Assembly: GCF_000004075.3 (NCBI RefSeq)
Contig: NC_026655.2
Location: 5,394,001 to 5,458,000, forward strand
DNA from: Cucumis sativus
Lineage: Eukaryota > Streptophyta > Magnoliopsida > Cucurbitales > Cucurbitaceae
DNA: 64,000 nucleotides
Reading direction: 5' to 3'
Shown here: one piece after another, positions 49,326 through 61,006 of the stretch
Layout: each line of letters opens with the position of its first letter
How positions within the stretch are numbered: position 1 is the stretch's first letter
Notes under the pieces: model-generated
Databases searched by the model: none
What the model was told of the DNA's origin: nothing
What the model saw: only the letters and a program-made list of their open reading frames with translations
Translations under genes and position numbers: made by a program

Positions 49326-52300
49326 TTAATACGATTGAATTTCGAATCTCTTCAATCTATTACCAGGTTTGATTCCCTTGATCCTCATCATCGTAGACTC
49401 GGTTTGAATTTTTCTCAATAATGCAGCGACGTCCTTCATCATAGGCCGATCGTCGGCGCGATGATTGGTGCATATAAGAGCGATTTCGAGGACATGAAGC
49501 ATTTCATGAATTTCGGCGTTGGGATGGATTTTAAGTTTTGGATCCAATAGCTCGATTGGATTGTTCTGGCTGCGTAGATGATGTTGAACCCATTGGATTA
49601 TGTGTTGGCCTTCTGGAAATGAAGGATCGGCTGGCTTTTTACCGGTAATCATTTCTAAGAGAACGATTCCGTAGCTATACACATCGCTCTTCTCTGTTAC
49701 TTTCAGCATATGACCATATTCTGTGAATGAAACCACCATTAGGAGAAAGTTTAATGGATTGAAAATTTTGGTTTGGGGAAATATTAACATTATTGTGCTC
49801 ACCCGGTGCAATGTAGCCGTAAGATCCGACGAATAGCGGATTTGCCGACGATGGTTCGTTTAGATTGTCTTCAGTGAACCTTGCGAATCCAAAATCTGTA
49901 AGGCAGGCGTCGTATTCGTCGCTCAATAGTATGTTTTGGACTTTCACGTCCCGATGCGAAATCGCCGGCACACAGTCGTGATGCAAGTAAGCCAATCCGT
50001 CGGCCAATCCCATCGCAATCTTGAACCGAGCATTCCAGCCGATTACGTAACCGCCGGTGCTGCACTCGTGTAACAAACCGCCGAGGTTTCCTTGTGGCCA
50101 GTAGTCATAGAATAACAATTTCGTTTTACGATTGACCGCCCAACCGAGCAATCGTATGATATTCCGGTGTCGGATACTGGCTAGAGTTGAGATTTCGGAA
50201 GAGAATGCGGCGGCGGCGAATTTCTCCGAGGTTTTGAACCGTTTGACGGCGATGGTTAAACCGGGGGCGATGTTGACCTGGTAAACGACGCCGGATCGGC
50301 CACGACCGAGGATGTTGCAAGCTGTCAGTTTCTTTGCCACGTCAGAAATTGAAAGGTCGAGCTTCTGATAGAGCGTCATCTCCCATTCGAGTTCATTGCC
50401 AATCTCCATGTCGCTATCGACGCCGTCGCCATCGTGGCCACCGTAGTAGCGTCTTCGTGCTATTCTTTTCGATCCAAAGGTCACGTAAAGCGCCGCCATG
50501 AGAAGAGTCCAAGCTATGCATAGCAGCAATACCACCGCTACACGAGACGCTGATTCATGTGCTGAATTTCTGCTTCCCTTTTCGTCGGTGCATTGGGTGC
50601 CGAACCAGAGGTCTGGATTGCCGGATAGGACACTGGGCGGGAGTTTCTCGAAGAAGGGAGTCACCGGCACTCGGCCAGAGAAATTGTTGTCGGAGATGTT
50701 GAGTACCACCAGATTCTGCATTACGGCGATGGTTTGGAGGTCGCCGCTAAGGTGATTGTGTGAGAGGTCTAAGATTCCGAGTCTGTCTAAATAGGCGAAC
50801 TCCTTCGGTATCTCACCGTTAAGTTGGTTCCAACTCAGGTTTAGAGCGATTTCTAGCGCTGGAATTTCCCCTAGCTTTGCCGGAAGATAACCGGAAAGTT
50901 GATTAACACTGAGGTCCAATAACTGTAACCTCAAGCAAGCGCCCAGCTCGCTAGGGATTGGTCCGGAGAATCGATTGTTGAACAGAATGAGTTTTGTCAA
51001 TGAGCTTAACAGTCCGAGACCAGGATCTATGTTCCCTTCAATTACATTATTTGAGAAGTCAATGATTTGAAGGGAAATAAGTTGGTGGAGACCTGAGGGT
51101 AAAGCTCCACTAATGGTGTTGGAGTGTATATCAATGAATGTTAGATTCCTGCAGCCGGAAATCTCATCAGGTATTACTCCAGAGAACTGGTTATCTCCGA
51201 GGTCCAAGAAACTCAGATTCTTCAAATTCCCAAACTGTGGTGGGAGAGCGCCGAAGAGCAAGTTTTTGCTAACTCTGAAACGATTTAGCGACAAGCAATT
51301 TCCGATCTCTGTAGGTATAACGCCTGATAGATTGTTGGAGAGGAGCATGAGGCTATTTAGCTTCTTGAGGTGGAAAATTTGTCCAGGAATGTGACCTGTC
51401 AAGCCATTTATCGATAAATCCATCTCTTCAAGCATCTCACAGTTGGAAATTGAAGATGGAATATTTCCTTCAAGCTTGTTATGCCACAAGAACAACATTC
51501 TGAGATTTTTCAAAGTCCCTAGTTCTGAAGGTATCAAACCCGTGATTTGATTGTTGTCAAGCATCAAATGAGTAAGTTCCCGCCAATTTTGAATCTCGGC
51601 TGGTATCTGGCCTGAAATATTATTCATTCCCAAATTCAATTCTTGTAGCAAAGTCAAGTTACTAAATGTGGTTGGAATATTTCCCGTCAAAGAATTCATT
51701 GAAATGTCGATGTCGAATAATTGATAACAGTTTCCAAGCTCCTTTGGCAACGTGCCTGTTAATCTATTTCTATATAGAAACAGATTTAGCAGGTTCTGGA
51801 GATTCCCAAAACTGGTCGGAATAGAACCTGTGAGCAACGTTTCATAGAGATACATGTATTGGAGCCCACTGCAGTTTCCAATTTCAGGAGGAATTTGGCC
51901 AGAGAGAAAGGTTGTGTACAATGCGAGTGTTTCGAGCTTCTTGAGTAGGCCTAAACTTGGTGGCAGAGAGCCTGAAATTCTGGTTTCAGCAAAGCCTGCA
52001 TACACCAAATTGGTACAGTTGCCAATTTCTGGAGGTATATTGCCTTCGATGTTTTTGTTTCCACCAGCTCTAATATTCTTAAGCTGCTTCAAGTTACCTA
52101 TGCTTCTGGGAATTTGACCGGTAAGTTGATTATCATGTAGACCAAGCTCTTTAAGGATCGTGAGATTTCCAATTCCAGCTGGAATCAGGCCCACGAGTCT
52201 ATTTGAGCTGAGGTCGACGTTTTCAAGCTTGAGCAAACCACATATCTCAATTGGGATTTCTCCTGTCAAGCCATTGTCACTCAGGTCCAATGTATTTAAT

Positions 52301-52650
52301 TCCCTTAAATCGCCAATCTCTTTAGGAATTGTACCAGTGATGTTAGTTCCCACGAAGATGAGCTTTTTCAGGGTCACCAATGAGCTAAAATTGGTGGGGA
52401 TGTTACCCCACAATTTCACGTACCTGAATTCTATTTCCACAACTTCCTGTTTAAAGTTGCAGATGATTCCAAACCACTCACAGGGAGTTTCATCATTGGA
52501 ATCCCAGTTGTTTAACTCTTGGGCCGAGAAGTTCAGAGATTGTTTCCATGACAGGAGAGCTTTGCCTTGATGGTTGACAGCAGAAACGAATACAGAGAAG
52601 GAGAAAAGCAAGACTATTATGAAGAATAGTGTCCTCTGTTTTGCATGCAT
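49326..52650 (-). CDS. LRR receptor kinase, subfamily XI (RGI-like)
   Basis: Two exons (52650-49803, 49720-49326; 82-bp intron) give 1080 residues. Signal peptide (about 1-24), LRRNT cap (HQGKALLSWKQSLNFS, NNWDSNDETPCEWFGIIC), roughly 25 LRRs, transmembrane helix near 704-726, basic stop-transfer, then a Ser/Thr kinase from about 779: glycine loop GRGRSGVVY, IAVK lysine near 803, HRDVKVQN catalytic loop near 899, DFG near 919 and, across the intron, YIAPEYGHM and EKSDVYSYGIVLLE. All key catalytic residues are present and it is an RD kinase, so it should be active. The sequence follows Arabidopsis At4g26540/At5g56040, members of the group that perceives root-meristem-growth-factor (RGF/GLV) peptides, though the exact ligand cannot be told. 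If the intron is retained, a frame runs on for about 40 codons and would give a receptor truncated before the APE motif. Confidence 0.95.
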
Positions 52651-53956
52651 TTCTACAGCTGTGCTAGGAACTCAAATGGTAAAAGCAGAAAAGCTTGTCA
52701 TGAACCTAGGCAATGGGCGAGGACAAATCATATTCTTTTGGCTTATCGCGTTGCTGAATAGCGCCGAACAAAATCATGTTCTTTGGATCCAACAGAGCTT
52801 CCAGTCTTTGTTCCTCTTTATCAAGGTGACTATTGTTCTTATAGTACAAAGTTCAGAGGGAGAGTGAGAGAGACAGAGGAAGAGTCCAAGGAAGAGACTA
52901 GGGCGAGACTAAGGAAGAGAACTTATTAAAAGGCAAGTTGAGCTATCCTGTAGAGCTGCCTCAAAACAAATAAAACGTAGTCTGGACAAATTATCGATCA
53001 TGTCCAAACAAAAACTTACATGCATTTATTTTGCTTATGAATATAGAGAAGAAAACCTGAAAACTGCGGATAGAACTTTGAAATTTAGATGAAAATGTCA
53101 GTGGAATCAGGATGGATCGATATCATCTGTCTGAAAGTCCACTTGTACATTATTTGGATGCGTAATCATATTCTATGCAGACCCTTAAACTTGTAGGTAT
53201 GTCATCTTAAGATCTCTAGAGAGATCTGTTTCTGTTTGAGAAAATGTAGCAGTCGCAAAATCAGTGGTAATGGTAACTCGTAGACTCAGCCTATTCTACT
53301 CCCATTTTTGTAGTCCTACTTTTCATGATTCGTTAAGGTTTTCCAAGTTTACACACGTACAGAGAGCTCGGATTTTTACCAATTCACTGGATATTAATTC
53401 TCACTTATTCAGTCTTTTGTTAATCATTAAGATCTTTATGGTTCTAATTTACATTTTTTTTATTTATGATGCAGGACCATACAGCCGATTTCAGGCTACA
53501 AACTTAAAAAGCAAGCATTCAGTTAGAGCGTTGGGGACTCGAGGGCTTCGGAAAGTGATGGTAATACAAACTTGAAAACACTCTATCTGTGACATCATAT
53601 ATGTTTTGTTGTAGATTGATAAGAACAAATAAATATGGTGAGATATATTCAACAATAACATGGATTGTCACATCTAATTTCTTTTAGAGAAAGATTACAA
53701 TATTGACATTAAGGCTTTGAGGCAACATAATAAACTAATTTGAAATGTAGAAGGTATATGTAGTTCAGAATCTTTTTTCATCCCAAGCTATCAACTAAAG
53801 GATGAATAACTTGGTGCTAATACTATTTCTGGAACTATCTGCATACAATTATGATCTTTGCTTTCTGTTTTTGGGGGACGTGTCATGAAAGCCTACGTCC
53901 ATGGGACCATTGGTAATGTTTTGGCATTTCTAAATCCAATGTTTTCTAATATCTTT

Positions 53957-53988
53957 TATTTATGTATTTATGTATTTATGTATTTATT
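53957..53988. repeat. Short tandem repeat (TATTTATG)n
   Basis: About four units of tatttatg in AT-rich intergenic DNA. Confidence 0.85.
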
Positions 53989-54589
53989 TTGTCACTTTCT
54001 ATGTGTTTTTTTAGTTTCTAAAAGTAGAGGTATTTAAAAATCTTTTGCATTTCTTGGCTCTTGATCTTTTAGATGATCTTCTTGAAACTCTCTATGAGCC
54101 TTGACATTTGTTTTGTTACTGTTACCTATTTTTTAGTTTTACAATATGCAAGTTGGATTTCTATTTGTTACAAAGTTAGCGTAGACATTAGGATAAGAAA
54201 GTCTTTACACTAACGTTGTTTGTGAATAGAAATTGGAGTGATTGATAAGTAGAAATGAGAGAAAGTGAAACCTAGTCATTACCATTAGCCTAAATCTCCC
54301 TTTTAAAAAAGGTCTCTAAGAATTCTCCTAATTCTATCAAGCAGGATAGGATGTACTACAAAGTAACATAGAAAGTTGCACACTAAAAAGAATCCCTCCT
54401 TTTGTCTCAAAATGACGGGTAAAACAACAAATTCTACCACTACAAGACGACAATATCAATTACGCACTAAAAAGGTTTTAAAAGTTCAAATTCTATTTTG
54501 ATCTCTGTACTTTTAAGTTTGGTTCGTTTTAGTTTTTGTATTTTTAAAGTGTTCGTTTTTGTTTTTTTTCTTTTTATATTTATGAGTGT

Positions 54590-54730
54590 TCGTGTCAACT
54601 TACGTGCACCTCAATTAATCTCTTAGGACAACCTGTCCTTACAACCTTTGTAGATGTCAAGAAAATTGGTAGGAAGTTAATTTTAAGGTACGTGATCATC
54701 ATGGGATTGAACTCTTAATTAACATGTTCA
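54590..54730. repeat. Dispersed plant repeat fragment
   Basis: The stretch from about tacgtgcacctcaattaatc to gggattgaactcttaattaa resembles a repeat I recall as common in cucurbit and other eudicot intergenic DNA (phrases of the type gacaacctgtcc, gatgtcaagaaa, ggattgaac). Class cannot be assigned from this fragment. Confidence 0.4.
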
Positions 54731-56079
54731 CTTTGGTTTTTAGACTTTTAACTTTAGTTGATTTTTATCTTTGTTTTCTGAAAAATGGTTTTTTTTTATT
54801 CCTATTTGCAAAATTTTAACATAAATTTTATATACAATGAAAACCCTTTAATAAAAATTTATGACTATATTTTAGAAAATGAAGTATCATGCTTAATTTA
54901 AAGAATGCGATGAAAATGAACCAAAAAAAAGAATGAAAGTAAGAATTAAAATGAACATTTACTCAAGTATAGTGGTTAAAGGAAGATTAGTATGAGACAA
55001 AAATCAATATAAGTCCAACCATTCAAGAAACTCCACCCGATAGGATATGACTTTTAGGGATAGATAAATTGGTAGTGGAAGATGGGTGCAACATTTGGTT
55101 GCAATAAGAGGACAAGGTCAACTAAGCACCAGACAGAATGTAAAAGAGTTTCCAAAAGCGTCAAAATAGGTTGAACATAGATGTAATATTGGGTTTCTAC
55201 CACCTGAATGAATCAATTGAGCGTTTGAAACTTAGGTAGAGGTACCAAGTAACTTTTATTTGTAGTACTTCTGAAATGAAAGGCTGTCTTAGATTCTTAA
55301 AACAGTCTTTATGATCATCATCTCCCCCTCCTAATCACAGTAAATATTGTTCCTATCATTCTACCTTTCATCTCATTTCATATGATAATATAGAGATCCA
55401 TCTTAATTTTATTCCACTTATATTCTTTCTAAGTGGAAATTTTTATTGCCTCACAAATAATACATCGTTCAGTTGCTCTACTAACAGAGGTTGAATTTTA
55501 ATTTTGTAAGTGCCAGTAATTAGAATCCTAGCTCTCGAAGTAGTTTTTCAGATGATCAGAAGACCCTATCTGGACGCTAAAGATTAAGTATTAGCCGACC
55601 ATCCATGAAAAGTAATTTCTTACCCATCATTCTAGCTTTCACGTTATAAACCTTGGTTCTATGTATCTATCACTATCACATGCAATTAAACTTAGAAAAA
55701 GCACTCAAATGTTAGAAGACAACCTGACATTTAGCCCTTGAAACAATGGGGAGATAAAAGTGAATTATTTGGATGGGACATTATTCCTCGGTATTTGTTC
55801 AAACTAAATATAAATAAAATCAATTGTGAGTGCTTGTAGTGGATAGGAAGAGCTAAGGTTAACCTATAAAAATATAATAATAAATGTGTGCATGTCACAT
55901 CCCTCAGCCACCCCTACCTTACCTTTAGAGATTGAAGGGCAGAGCATAAGTTAAAGGGAAAGAGAATGAAACATTGAATCTACCTACATTATACAATATT
56001 CACTCCCCCTGTGGAATAAATGGTAAAAACTATGGTTACAATTATATCAACTTTTAAAATAAAAAATTAAGTTCTCCCA

Positions 56080-56149
56080 TTTATCCATATTTTAAAATTG
56101 AACCTTCAAACTTTATCCATATTTTAAGATTGAACCTTCAAACTTTATA
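56080..56149. repeat. Tandem duplication, 32 bp x 2
   Basis: Two adjacent copies of a unit beginning tttatccatattttaa, with one mismatch, and the start of a third copy. Confidence 0.9.
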
Positions 56150-57966
56150 ATGCAAAGTTGATTCTATTTTCTTTTTAAAGTCCATGTTTGAGGTTCAATT
56201 TTAACACTTTTATAGTTTTTGTTATTGAAAGTTTGATGGCCACTACATTTTTACGATTTAGCTATATGAATATATATAGTTTGGCCTCTTCTCTTTAGAA
56301 TTCATATCCCGTAAGATAGTCCAGTTATCAACTATTTTTAAAATTCAAACCCTTTAAAACTATTTATACATTTGTTTTCATTTTCTTGTCTTCTTTTTAC
56401 CTTACTTTTTCTTTTGTTAATAATGTTGAAATGTTAATTAAAATTTTAAAGGATAAGTATTTGTTTTAATTCCTAGTGTTTTTTTCTTTTTCTTTTTCAT
56501 TTTGGTCGTTTGATCTTTTTAAAATTTATGTCCTTACAAGGTTTAAATATCAAAAGGATGATTAAATTATATGAATTTAAACATAATAACTTTCATGACA
56601 AGAGTTTCATAAGTAAAATTTATAAGACAATTAGTAATTAGTAATTTGTAATTGAGTCGGTCATTTCTATGTCGTACGAAGTTAAATGTATATAACTTTT
56701 CACTTTTGATATTGCTTCATTGCATTTTTCATTCATTTTTAGTATTATGTAAGACCTAATTGAAAAAGAAATACTAAGAATATAAAGATGAAATTGAAAA
56801 GTAGACTCCTCATTGTAATAATACTGAAAGAATGGATAACTTTGAAATATGTAGCCTTCGTTTAGTTTGTTATCATTTTCTTTAAATGTTTTTAAAATGT
56901 GTTCGGTTTACTTAATTTTTGAAACAATTCTACAAAAACTTTAGAATATTGTCTATATATTACATCAATTCAAATAAAATCAGAGACAGTAATAACTAAA
57001 TTAATATATGTTTTAAAGATTTGAATCTTCAATATCTCCTCCAGACTCCAGTGGTATTAAAAAAAAATCAAACTAGGGACAAACAAGTAAAATGGAAAGC
57101 TTCTCTCGTGCCTAAAAGCCCAACAACCCAATATGACTACTGATTGATATTCTTTCTCTCTTCTGCCTTTCATTCTTTCTCACATTATTATTGCTTTATT
57201 CTTTGTTTTCTTTTTCCTTTTTGTTTTTGGAAAGGATATATCAACTACACAAAAATTGCTCACTCAGATGGTACAAAATTAGTAAATAGATATTCTTTCT
57301 TTTTGGGTCTACACTGCCATTATTGGGAATATAATTTTAGTCCTCCACATATTTATATGTAAATCCAAATAAAAATACAAATAGCTTCTCTTTTTCTTTC
57401 TTTAGGGTTGGCAAAAATCTGAAGGAACATGAGTTGCTTACCTAATTTCCTCTTTGTTATTCAATCAATTCCCACAATTATTGATTATATCAATATCCTT
57501 CTGAAAATTTACTCAAAATATTTTCAAGCTTTTGTTCAATTTTGATCATTTTTACTAAACTTTTAGAAAGTATATTTCAGTCCATGAGCTTTTTAAAACG
57601 GATTGTTACTTGTCCAATGCTCATTTCTGACCTATATGATTTGAAGCCACACTAGTAGTATTATCATGTTATTAATTTGCAAAGAAAGGGACCAAACGTA
57701 TTATTTTTCTTAAAATTAGAGAACAAAATTAAACAAAAGTATACAAATTTAGAGACTAAATGTGATTTCTTAGGGAAAAAAAATCAACTCATGTCGCCAC
57801 ATCACCATTTGATCAATATTATGTTTAAGTTTATTAGATTTATTAGTTGAGAGACCCTTGAGTGGTCAAGAATATGAATGGAACATTAAGGATCAAATGG
57901 ACAAAGGGTTATTTTTCCAAAATATTTCAATAAATTAAAATAAGAAATCTGTATATATTTCACGAT

Positions 57967-57972
57967 TGGGCC
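57967..57972 (+). promoter_or_regulatory. Site II motif (TGGGCC)
   Basis: TGGGCC lies 34 bp upstream of the ATG at 58006, a GTGGGCG phrase sits at about 57994, and GGCCCA follows at 58014 just inside the exon. This suggests a compact housekeeping promoter for the exon that follows. Confidence 0.4.
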
Positions 57973-58005
57973 AATTTGCTGATCCATTAATCGGTGGGCG
58001 TAAAA

Positions 58006-58166
58006 ATGAAAGAGGCCCAAACTCTCTCTTCCTCCTCCTCTCTCGTTCAAGAAAAAGGCGAAGACGCCGTCAATGGCGCTAAAGAGAAACAGTTCACTCC
58101 ACCGGCGAAGCTTCCTTCCGGCAATATTTCGTATACTATTTACAATGGTTTTTTTCTAGGCACTTG
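58006..58166 (+). CDS. Orphan first exon of an unidentified gene
   Basis: An ATG opens 53 codons ending at a good donor (ACTTG|gtgaga). The start region is Ser-rich (MKEAQTLSSSSSLVQE), then polar, then KQFTPPAKLPSGNISYTIYN and GFFLGT, resembling the start of a small membrane-associated protein. Codon use and GC content (clearly above the flanks) look coding, and site II motifs stand at the expected place. I do not recognise the family. No continuation with a fitting phase is visible downstream before the next gene, so this is either the first exon of a gene with exons I failed to see or a truncated copy. Confidence 0.4.
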
Positions 58167-61006
58167 GTGAGAATTTTTTACCCAAATTCAAATTCTTCTT
58201 ACTCGTATTCTTAAACAATAATACCTATTTTTGTGTAAAAAAATGAAAAGTTTCCCACGTCAAAATTTAGTAACAATTTTGTGAGATATATGAAGATAAG
58301 TAATGTCCGAGAGGATACATATAAATGTTGATTTTGGGACAAGAGGGATCCATTGTGTTTTGAAATATAAATGAAAAAAATTGGTTGAAGCAAAATTGTG
58401 TGGTACAATTAATTTGACAAGTTAAGTTGCCATGGAATTGGATATACAGATAATTTCAATTTCAAAGCATATATACATTCATGGCCATGTCTCAAAAAGT
58501 GTATTGAATTGGAAAGCTTGTATACATAATCTCTATTCAACACAACTCAATTTTAATAGTATGGTATTAACGTTTAATTTGAAACCTTATCTTACAATAC
58601 TGCATCTCAAATATTAATTTTATATTTCAATTTCAGTTAAACAATTGTCCATCCCAAATACAGTTACTTTCTAATTCCAACTCCAAAATAAAAAAATCAA
58701 CTCAACGTCTTAAGCATCTATCTTAAAAGTGTAAGGTTTTGATTCAAAACAAAGCTACTCGAAGAATTAAACCCTAAATTTGAAAGAGGAAAATTAAAGT
58801 TTGTTTTATTGTGAAATAGAGGTGGAAGTTAGTTGATGTGTTAGAGAATTGACATGTATAAATGCATCGTGGCGGAGAATTAGAGCTCCACAGTATGACA
58901 CAACACACACTCCCCCCAAAGGAAACATCTACGACTATATAACCTATCCAAAACTTAATATATAGATATATATAACCCACTTTAATTAATCATCTCTAAC
59001 TTAATCTCTAACTTTGCCCCTTTTTACATTCAATTTTACCCAACAATATTATAATTATTTTTTATTTCAATATTTCTCATAAAACTCAAACCTAGCTCTA
59101 TATTAATATTATCTCAACAAATAATTTTGTTAAATTTATTTTACATTCTATTTTTAAAGACATTGAATTGAATTTGTATGGGTAGAGAAATCAAACATAT
59201 CACTTTAATGTTGATAATACAATCATACTATTATATACTTTAGTGTTTCATCAACATTTTTTAATATAATACAAATGTCAATTAACTTTTGTATACTCAA
59301 ATGTAAAGATATAAGGATAATTTATAGATAAGTTAGAGTAAAATAATCTTTTTTTAAAATACACCAAACAGAAAATAACAAAATTTTACATCTATACTTT
59401 TATAGGTATCCATCAGTAATACTTATTATTGATGATTCTCTCCTTTCAACCCTTCGATCCCTTTAGCTTTGCAAGAACATCTCTCCTTCGAAGAATGTGG
59501 CTAATTTGGTCGTCATGTAATGTAATTTATTTATGAGAAATTCATGTAATATTACGTACACAAACCAACAAACCCTGAACTTATTTCTTGATTTTATATG
59601 TTCATGGTAATGTTCTTGCAACAATCTTAGCTAAATTTCAAATCTACTTCTTTTCGTTCTCTTTTACATCTCTCTTTTAGTTTGTCTTTTTCTTTACGTA
59701 ACAAACCATTTTAAAATAAGGCTCTTTAATTATTCTCTTCACAATAGTACCTTCATTACACCAAATCAAAAGTACACATTATTATGGTCGAGTTTTACTT
59801 TGATATAAGAAAGGTGTAGTCTAAAAATAGAAGAAGATGGCTGTGTTTAGGGCACCAATTGTGTTGAGCAAGAATTATGGGGCTTTTACCTACAACAAAG
59901 AAAATATTAATAATATACATAAGAAAAATATGGTAATGTCTAGAAAAGCCAGAAGCCTCCAGAAATTACTCAATCAAGAATCATTCAACACCCACGGAAT
60001 GATTTATAGGTTTATATTGTTTGTATTTTTAAAAAGAGTTTATCTAGAAAGGCATCTTAATCAACCAACGATTAATTGGTTACTCACATATTATTATACG
60101 TAAATTTGGTATAGATTTAACGAGTATGATCGTTTAGATTTGAATAACATTTTTAATTGAAAATAAAAATAATCATTTCAAACGAATGAAAAAGAAAAAT
60201 GGTAGAAAAACACCAATGATGATTAAAAAAAATATAAAAGAAAATTTGAAACAGAAAAGAAGGTGAAAATGAAAAGAAAAATTTGAGAATAATGGAAAGA
60301 AAACCAACCTAAAATATTTTTTTAAAAATAGTCATGTTCATAGCTTTTTAATTTTATTATGGACAGAAAATATTTTTGTTTTATCTATGAACTTAATTAA
60401 TCAATTGATTATACATTACTTGCACTTGGTTAGACTATTCAAAATTTACCTATATTAAGTACATAGTTTTAATTTTTTTATTATATTTTGAAAACGTGAC
60501 ACATATTTATTTAATTCTAATTCATAAACTTTCACCAAAACATAGTAAAAATGTTGAAGCTAAGAAGAAGAAGAAAAGAGTTTTAATTTTTTTTTTTTTG
60601 AACTAAATTTAATATATTAAAAATAGCGAGATCAAAAGTAGACAATTAAAAATGCAAAGTTGAACAAAAACTTTAAATAGTAGAAAAAAAATGATGCATT
60701 TTAACTTTTTCTTTAATGAACAAAACTATAGCTTTAACTCTCAGTCTAATGAAATGACATCAGCTTCCATAGTAAAAGTTAGAAGTTAGATGTTCAAAAT
60801 CACAATTAGAATTGAATTATGTACACGTATGTGGTGATTAAGCTCAACGCTAGAAAATTCTTCTCTCCTTTACTCCTTTTCTCTTCTTTTACATTACACG
60901 GTTACACCCACCACCATCCTCTCAAACACAAACGTACACTCTTATATAAACAAACCTTCCTTCTCCACCAACAAACCCAACTCAACAAAAACTCCCATCT
61001 TCCCTC
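58167..61006. other. AT-rich region upstream of raffinose synthase
   Basis: About 2.8 kb. Possible intron or 3' flank of the orphan exon on the left; raffinose synthase promoter on the right, with a TATA box at 60943. An 88-codon frame at 59837-60103 starts plausibly (MAVFRAPIVLSKNYG) but matches nothing I know. The rest is AT-rich with A/T runs. Confidence 0.5.
60943..60950 (+). promoter_or_regulatory. RFS: TATA box of the raffinose synthase gene
   Basis: TATATAAA stands 57 bp before the ATG at 61007. Initiation about 30 bp downstream would give a 5' UTR of some 25-30 nt. Confidence 0.6.

Larger units (their letters stand above)
52651..58005. other. Gene-free region with dispersed and tandem repeats
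   Basis: About 5.4 kb. 52651-52920 should be promoter and 5' UTR of the receptor kinase. A splice-flanked open stretch at about 53473-53562 lacks any recognisable relative. A dispersed repeat lies at about 54590-54730, simple repeats at 53957 and 56080, and the right end (57960-58005) is the promoter of the orphan exon. No gene is supported. Confidence 0.5.

Noticed and set aside
53264-53575. 103-codon frame with a splice-flanked part (GPYSRFQATNLKSKHS)
   Set aside because: The N-terminal half is AT-composition driven and the possible exon has no neighbours or known relatives.
59837-60103. 88-codon frame starting MAVFRAPIVLSKNYG
   Set aside because: Plausible start but low-complexity continuation, no known relative, no clear promoter; left as a note only.
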